From: Saksenaea vasiformis B4078
Lineage: Eukaryota; Mucoromycota; Mucoromycetes; Mucorales; Saksenaeaceae
DNA: 64,000 nucleotides
Reading direction: 5' to 3'
NCBI GenBank assembly: GCA_000697055.1
Contig: JNDT01002127.1
Location: forward strand, 103,035-167,034
Shown here: one piece after another, positions 58,521 to 64,000 of the stretch
Position numbering within the stretch: position 1 is the stretch's first letter
How the letters are laid out: each line of letters starts with the position of its first letter
Notes under the pieces: model-generated
Databases searched by the model: none
The model's input: only the letters and a program-made list of their open reading frames with translations
What the model was told of the DNA's origin: nothing
Program-made: the position numbers and the translations under genes

Positions 58521-60048
58521 CTAATCTTCATTGCTGGCCATGGACGACTGTGCAAAGTGCGCCATGTCGTCCAATACTTGTTGGTCAATATATGTTAACA
58601 GACTGATGGTGCAACTTTCTGGATTGAAATCTACGGCAAGATATGAGGGACGCTTTTTTTTTGGCGGCCCTTACCATGTGTTAAGCCTATATCACAGCTA
58701 CAGTGCTGTAAGTGGTCTCGATGGAGAGGACAGCGTGTGATTTTCTCATGAGAATATCCAATTTCATTGAAAAAATGAATTGCACGACTGTCTAAGAACA
58801 TAGCCGCCGCGGCAGTAATCACAGAAGAATCGTCCCATCTATCCGATAAAAATGGTTACGCGGTAGGCATAGAGCGTTGCAACCCTTTCGTAGAAAAACC
58901 CGCCATTTCGATCTAGATACTTGAAGTATAATAGGAACTCTTTGGAGCGCAAAAAGGCCAAATCAACTATCAGAAAGTGGCTCCATATCTGGCAGAAATT
59001 GAACTCGCCGTTGTCATCCATCATCCAAGGAAGGATTGTCATATTCTGGGGCAAAATCAGTTCGGGATAATCTTGCATAAATGCTTCTGTTGTCTCCCAG
59101 AATGTTAGCATAGATTCAGGTGCTTCTTGTCGGCTAAGACCAAACCCTTTACAAGCAGGTAAATACATGGCTATAATTATAGTGTTTGTTTGCACAGTTT
59201 TACCCAACGACTTATTATTTTGTTGCATGTAAATAAATGGGTCAAAATACATATCGCACGTGTAAATCGACTGAGGTTCAACACGCCACGCATAATTGAC
59301 ATCTTGCAATAAAGGATGATGAGCAAATATGCCGGATTGATACCTATAGGAAGATTCGTGGATACGTCCTTCACCAATTCCTTTTTTTTTTTCCTCACCG
59401 TAATTGCTGTCGATACGAAATGCTGCCACCGCCATATACTCCCTTTTTACTCATCAGAAGCGCTTTCCTCTCTACGCTATTTATGTCGATCCAGCTAGGA
59501 TAAGTCCATGCTTCAGAATCTACTCTTCCGATGAAGACAGGCGCTGATGTTACTCTTGAAACATATTTACGGAAGGACTGTGAGAATGGTTGGCAGTGTA
59601 TGATTATCCAGGGGTACCGCGCTTTGTGATTAAAACGATCCTCAATACTCCGCATTGCTGCTCGAGCATTTGCTATGTCCGATGTCCGAAGGATCATAAC
59701 AAACGCGCCTTTAATAGGCAAATGCTCCCACGTACTCTTCGGAACTGACACGTCAACTAAGACGGAACCAAAATGACTTTCAAGCTGCTGATGTTCCGCA
59801 AGTACTTGTACATTGTCCAACTTTTCAGTGGCACTCTGAGGCTGTCTGCAAAGTCTTCCGATAAAATTCACATCGCCCGCATCGATTGATGAAAATGATG
59901 AGAGTACCAGATCGTGTTTGTATACAAATAGACGAATTAATGTAATGATAAGCAGTAGAATTACAAGTCGCACTAATTGGCGCTGTATCCCGCGGCGTAA
60001 TGTCAAACTGCAATAGAGGAAGTTGCTTTGTTCGGGGCAGCTTTCCAT
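58521..60048 (-). CDS. GT15 mannosyltransferase, copy 2, probably inactive
   Basis: Second family member, same strand as copy 1. Anchor (LVRLVILLLIITLIRLFVY), IEDRFNHKARYPWIIIHCQPF, WRVEPQSIYTCDMYFDPF and GGFFYER are kept. Two faults stand out. The motif that should read FWSNFEI is IWSHFLI, so the Glu proposed as the catalytic residue is Leu. And the intron after FFYER begins GGTTGC where the other copies have GTxxxx (TACGAAAG/GGTTGC), so the donor is not GT; without splicing the protein ends after 14 more residues. The C-terminal exon is otherwise intact (DFNPESCT). It is either a pseudogene in early decay or a non-catalytic paralogue using a rare splice site. Confidence 0.7.
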
Positions 60049-60231
60049 TCTTAAAGAAGGAACAGAAGTTAGAAGAAGAAAAAAACAAAAATGACTATTG
60101 ACGTAGTCGGACTAGGGAGAGTTTAATTGATTCTGTAGAATGCTTGGATAACAGTTGATAATAAAATATCGCTCGTCGCGCGTGTTTATTTTGCGTGTTC
60201 ATGAGTCTACACGACCTTTTCCCACATTTTC
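60049..60231. promoter_or_regulatory. Divergent promoter between mannosyltransferase copies 2 and 3
   Basis: Only 183 bp separate the two start codons, so the promoters must overlap. AT-rich, with TAATAAAATATC near 60159. No binding site recognised. Confidence 0.55.
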
Positions 60232-61697
60232 ATGGTTTATCGTCGATACGCTTGCATTATTTTCCAATTGTTTATATTCTTGTATGCCTTGGGCATCGTA
60301 GGCTATTTTGCGCGTCGAGCTATTTTGCAATCTGGGAGAAAGGATGAAATCCATCCACTACAAAAGGCTTATGATCCCAAGTTTGCTGCCCAACCTTCTT
60401 CTTATACGTTTGGTTCGCAAGACAATTCGAGACAGTTGGTTGTAACGCTTCCTCCTCCTACCAATACAACCAAGCGTGTTCGGGCAGGATTTATTGTCTT
60501 GGTACGTAATTCTGAGCTCTACGGCATGCTGTCATCCATGCGTGACATTGGTAGGTGGCATTATCAATTTTTACTTTGACTGATAATCCGTTTGCAGAGG
60601 ATCGTTTTAATCATAAATTTGGCTATCCATGGATATTTTTGAACGATAAACCCTTCACAGAAGAATTCAAAGAATACACTACAGCTATCACAAGCGGGAA
60701 GACATATTACGGTTTGGTAGACGAGTCTATGTGGTCATACCCGTCGTGGATCGATCTAGACAAGTCAGCAGAGGCAAGAAAAAGAATGGCAGCAGTACCT
60801 TATGGTGAAAGCGAGAGTTATCGTCATATGTGTCGATTCCAAAGGTACAAATATGTTTACTGAAAGCGTATGTTAACCTCTTTTATGGTGACCACTAGTG
60901 GCTTCTTTTGGAGACATCCTTTAGTATTAGAGCTTGGATGGGAGTACTACTGGCGCGTCGAACCAGACGTACGATATTATTGCGAACTGGATTACGACCC
61001 CTTTCTCTATATGAAACAGAACAAGAAGCAATATGGTAAAGATGACAACATCCTTACTACCTAACATTTAAAAAAGGTTTTACAATTTCATTCATCGAAA
61101 ATCGGGATACTATCCCTACGCTTTGGAACACTACCAGAGATTTTGTCCGCCAAAATCAGCAGCACTTTACAAACCCGGCTGCCGATAGTCTGTACAGGTT
61201 TGTCACGTCCGACGGTAAAATATACAATCAGTGCCATTTCTGGACCAACTTCGAGATTGCTCGTTTGGACTTGTGGCATACCGAGGCGTACCGTTCTTTC
61301 TTTGAGTACTTGGACCGCGAGGGTGGGTTCTATTACGAAAGGTAAAATTTTGCTGTCGGAAACACATCTAATCTCCCAACAGGTGGGGTGATGCGCCGAT
61401 CCATTCTATATTTGTGGCATTGTATCTTCGAAAAGATGAGGTACACTTTTTCAATGATATCGGATATAAACATAGCACGTACGAGCATTGCCCAGAGCAA
61501 GACTGCCTTCTACGTCGATGCTATTGTGATCCAGCCAATACACTTGGTAGGAAAAAAACGTAGATTGAAAACAAAAATTTGTTCTAATATAAACTGTAGA
61601 CTACACTGACCCGATGAGTTGTTTAAATACATATGTGGATGCATTAGGAGATATCGACCAAGACTTGGGGAAAACAGTAGCGCAGATCTTGGAATAA
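60232..61697 (+). CDS. GT15 mannosyltransferase (KRE2/MNT1 family), copy 3
   Basis: Six exons (60232-60550, 60598-60844, 60899-61035, 61077-61341, 61383-61546, 61600-61697) give 409 residues, the normal GT15 size. Signal anchor near the start (FQLFIFLYALGIVGYFA), then the catalytic domain with EDRFNHKFGYPWIFLNDKPF, WRVEPDVRYYCELDYDPF, CHFWTNFEIARLDLWHTE and GGFYYERWGDAPIHSIF. Introns sit at the same places as in copy 1, all with GT-AG. The last exon begins DYTDPMSC, the conserved terminal Cys region. All family residues I know of are present, so this copy should be active in the Golgi. It is divergent from copy 2 and so inverted relative to the other two. Confidence 0.92.
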
Positions 61698-62006
61698 TGA
61701 ATAAAACATGAGAAGCTTCTAGAATCATCTATATTTGCAATTCAATAGCAGCTATACGATGATCCTGCATGGAAAGGATAACAGGACAAAATTATATTTT
61801 GTTTATTAAATACCACCATAGCATGCACCTTCTTGCGATGACTTTTCCACTATCATAATCGACATACCACCGTCTGGCTACGTAGGCGAAACATTAAGCT
61901 TGGGCCGATTCCCAATGTTGTCGAACTATAAAGAATATTCCTCTCAGTGGTATTTTTTTTGGTCTCTTTTGTTTTTGCTACATTCCTTTTTATCGTTCTC
62001 TTCTCG
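61698..62006. promoter_or_regulatory. Intergenic upstream of VID27
   Basis: About 310 bp between the mannosyltransferase stop and the VID27 ATG. The last 60 bp are T/C-rich. Confidence 0.45.
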
Positions 62007-64000
62007 ATGACTGCCCATGGCGCAATAGATGACCATTTAGGACGTCAGATCAAATTGCCGCTTGGCAAGTTCTGCGCCTATTATCCTGAGGGACAACGTT
62101 CAGTATGTGAACTGATGTAAGAACACTTCTCATATTCGAGTTGAAAACAGACTTTCTTTTTGTAACAAGATTTGATTCCTGCACACTCGCTATCAATCAA
62201 ACCCTAGTTCCATTTCAATACGAATTGGTCATTGAATGCCTTGATAAGACCAATACAAACAACTGTAAAAAGGATTCCACCGTTTAGTCATGGTTGCTAA
62301 TGACGATACAATTTCATAGATGATAATTACCAAGCGTTTTTACTTAATCAGTACATGAAACTCGTCCGTATGGATACAGAAAACGCCATTTCCTTGACTT
62401 GGACTGAAAGCAAGGTCAGACAACGGAGATTTTTATCTTTCAATTAACGGTGATAGCAGGAAGCGTTCGAATTCGTCTGTGATGGCAGCTATTCTTCTTT
62501 AGTGAATCGTTTTATGGAGATCGCTTACGCATGCATGTACGAGGAAAAATACGAACGCTCAAGTAAAGCAGCTACAGAACAAGACCTTGCTCTATTTAGG
62601 TTGCCGTGAGTTTCTCTTGCCTTGTTGTTATCCACGACTTTTTGACTGTACTTGTCCAGGCCTATAATACCACAACGTTCGTCCAATGTTCTTCGAAGAG
62701 TAAACTCTAAATCTCAACACAGTATTCATGCCGTGGACATAACGACGTCGCAATTCATTTGTCCCAAAGGTGGAAGACCTCCAGCAGAACCACTGGATTA
62801 CATTGTCAGCATTCCTGCTGATCTATTCGTCTATGACGTGGAAAATCTTTCTTATGTTCATGTACAAAACCACGTTGAGGTTCATCTCGTGCGGCTCCAG
62901 CCATTTGAATGTAAACGTGATTGCGAACTACGGGTACTTAACTAACAATAATTTTTGCTTCATTGGATATTAGGCCAACTATGGGTCCAGGGACGAAATC
63001 TTTCCTATGTGCAGCCGGTACAGCCAGAGATTAACATGAATTTTTACAAGGATATGGTCGTTGCGTGGAATTATTTCGAAGATTCCAAAATGTATTCGTT
63101 TGCCATAAGGATAATGTGCACCGAATTTTATGAAGAGCTATGCGCGGGGATTGGTCAATGCATGTACGAGGTCTTAACTCTGACACCCTTTTCTAAATGC
63201 CGTGTACGTTGTTTTTTCTTCATACATCTTATCCGCAAAATTGACAAGCACCCTTCTAGAAAGGAGATCAAGACTACGTGATAAGCGCTTGGAGAAATGA
63301 CATGCAGGTTGAAAACAGCATGGAAGTGCAATTTTCGGATGGTAAGCGAGTCCAAACTTTTCTTTAGTCACATGAACGCATCTGTTACAGATGAAACAAC
63401 GTCGATTCAGTCCGAAAGCCAAGGTGAAGAGAGTGAAAAGGAACTAGCAGCACTTTACCAGGGCAATGACGAACCTACCACAATACTAGCAATTGGGCAA
63501 AAAAGAAGCTATACAGTACGAGGGAATAAAATAGGTATATTCAACCATACAGACGTATTTCGGTTTGCCACGTCAATCGACAACATATGTGATCTTTCTG
63601 GTGTAAAGCTGACACCATGCCGCGCTGTGTTATACGATAAAGAATCATCTATGCTGTTATTACAACGCAACGACCCTTACATATATAAGTTGGATTTGCA
63701 ACTTGGGAAAGTAGTAGAGGAGTGGAAAGTGGGAACTGGTGATGAACCAAGTGAGTAGAGCTGGTATTTATATTACCGAGACAAGGAACAAAGCACAAAT
63801 AATAAGTCGAGTGTAGTCATTGATGTAGCACCTAGTTTCAAGAATGCGCAATTCACAGATGAGCCTACTACTGTGGGTATCACATCAACTGCCGTCTTCC
63901 GCATCGATCCACGGCAGAGCAATGGCTACAAGATAGTCGAGAATGAGTGCAGAAGGCACAAGACGAAGACAGACTTTTCCAAAGTAGCTACAAGCGGCCA
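62007..64000 (+). CDS. VID27: Vid27-like protein, 3' end outside window
   Basis: The 5' part of a multi-exon VID27 gene; the window cuts it. Readable blocks are the N-terminus (RQIKLPLGKFCAYYPEGQRS), VPFQYELVIECLDK, EAFEFVCDGSYSSLVNRFME then ACMYEEKYERS, ADLFVYDVENLSYVHVQ, WNYFEDSKMYSFAIRIM, RSYTVRGNKIGIFNH, LDLQLGKVVEEWKVG, and VFRIDPRQSNGYKIVE just before the edge. This is the order of the Vid27 N-terminal domains leading into its WD-like C-terminal half. Vid27 was found in screens for vacuole import and degradation of fructose-bisphosphatase; its biochemical role is unclear. The intron near 63751-63780 would be only 30 nt, so that junction is uncertain. Confidence 0.88.

Overview
The window looks like a piece of an early-diverging fungal genome, most likely Mucoromycota (Mucorales-like). 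The evidence is: genes split by many short introns (mostly 41-63 nt, GT-AG with TAAC/CTAAT-like branch sites); a fungal gene set (PHO85-type CDK, CTK3-like CID protein, RGD2-type F-BAR/DEP/RhoGAP, KRE2/MNT1 mannosyltransferases, VID27, Atg22-like carrier); and several degraded Fanzor/TnpB-like loci of a kind I associate with Mucoromycota. The species assignment is inference. All exon structures were worked out by hand from splice sites and frame.

Layout. 0-5.7 kb: Atg22-like vacuolar MFS protein, a small coiled-coil ORF, and an MRCK/ROCK-like AGC kinase. 6.4-12 kb: transposon-derived DNA holding a multi-exon Fanzor-like RuvC nuclease pseudogene (Fz-A), unassigned minus-strand ORFs, and a probable MULE-type relic. 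12.4-15.5 kb: PHO85-type CDK and a PPxY membrane protein. 15.8-19 kb: a duplicated 0.4-kb sequence flanking a LINE relic. 19.3-22.4 kb: convergent POP7/Rpp20 and GCFC/PAXBP1-like genes. 22.6-24.7 kb: a MITE-like palindrome, a second Fanzor relic (Fz-B) and a dead Tc1/mariner transposase. 25.2-30.8 kb: CTK3-like gene, SUA5 with a 260-bp MITE just upstream, and a LEA2-like membrane protein. 31-36.5 kb: repeats and a third Fanzor relic (Fz-C). 36.6-41.1 kb: eL38, RGD2-like RhoGAP and a DUF2470-type membrane protein. 41.8-51.4 kb: three tandem cytochrome P450 genes on the minus strand. 52.3-54.8 kb: eIF2A. 54.8-56.8 kb: repeats. 56.8-61.7 kb: three GT15 mannosyltransferases, one apparently inactive. 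62 kb to the edge: 5' part of VID27.

The housekeeping genes form no operon-like unit. Local order reflects tandem duplication (P450s, mannosyltransferases), divergent pairs sharing short promoters (60.05-60.23 kb and 39.93-40.26 kb), and convergent pairs (POP7/GCFC, CTK3/SUA5, eL38/RGD2).

The most unusual content is three independent, decayed relatives of the RNA-guided Fanzor (eukaryotic TnpB) nucleases within 28 kb. In each, parts of the RuvC / zinc-ribbon / alternative-glutamate signature can still be read. They lie among DNA transposons, a LINE and several non-autonomous repeat families.
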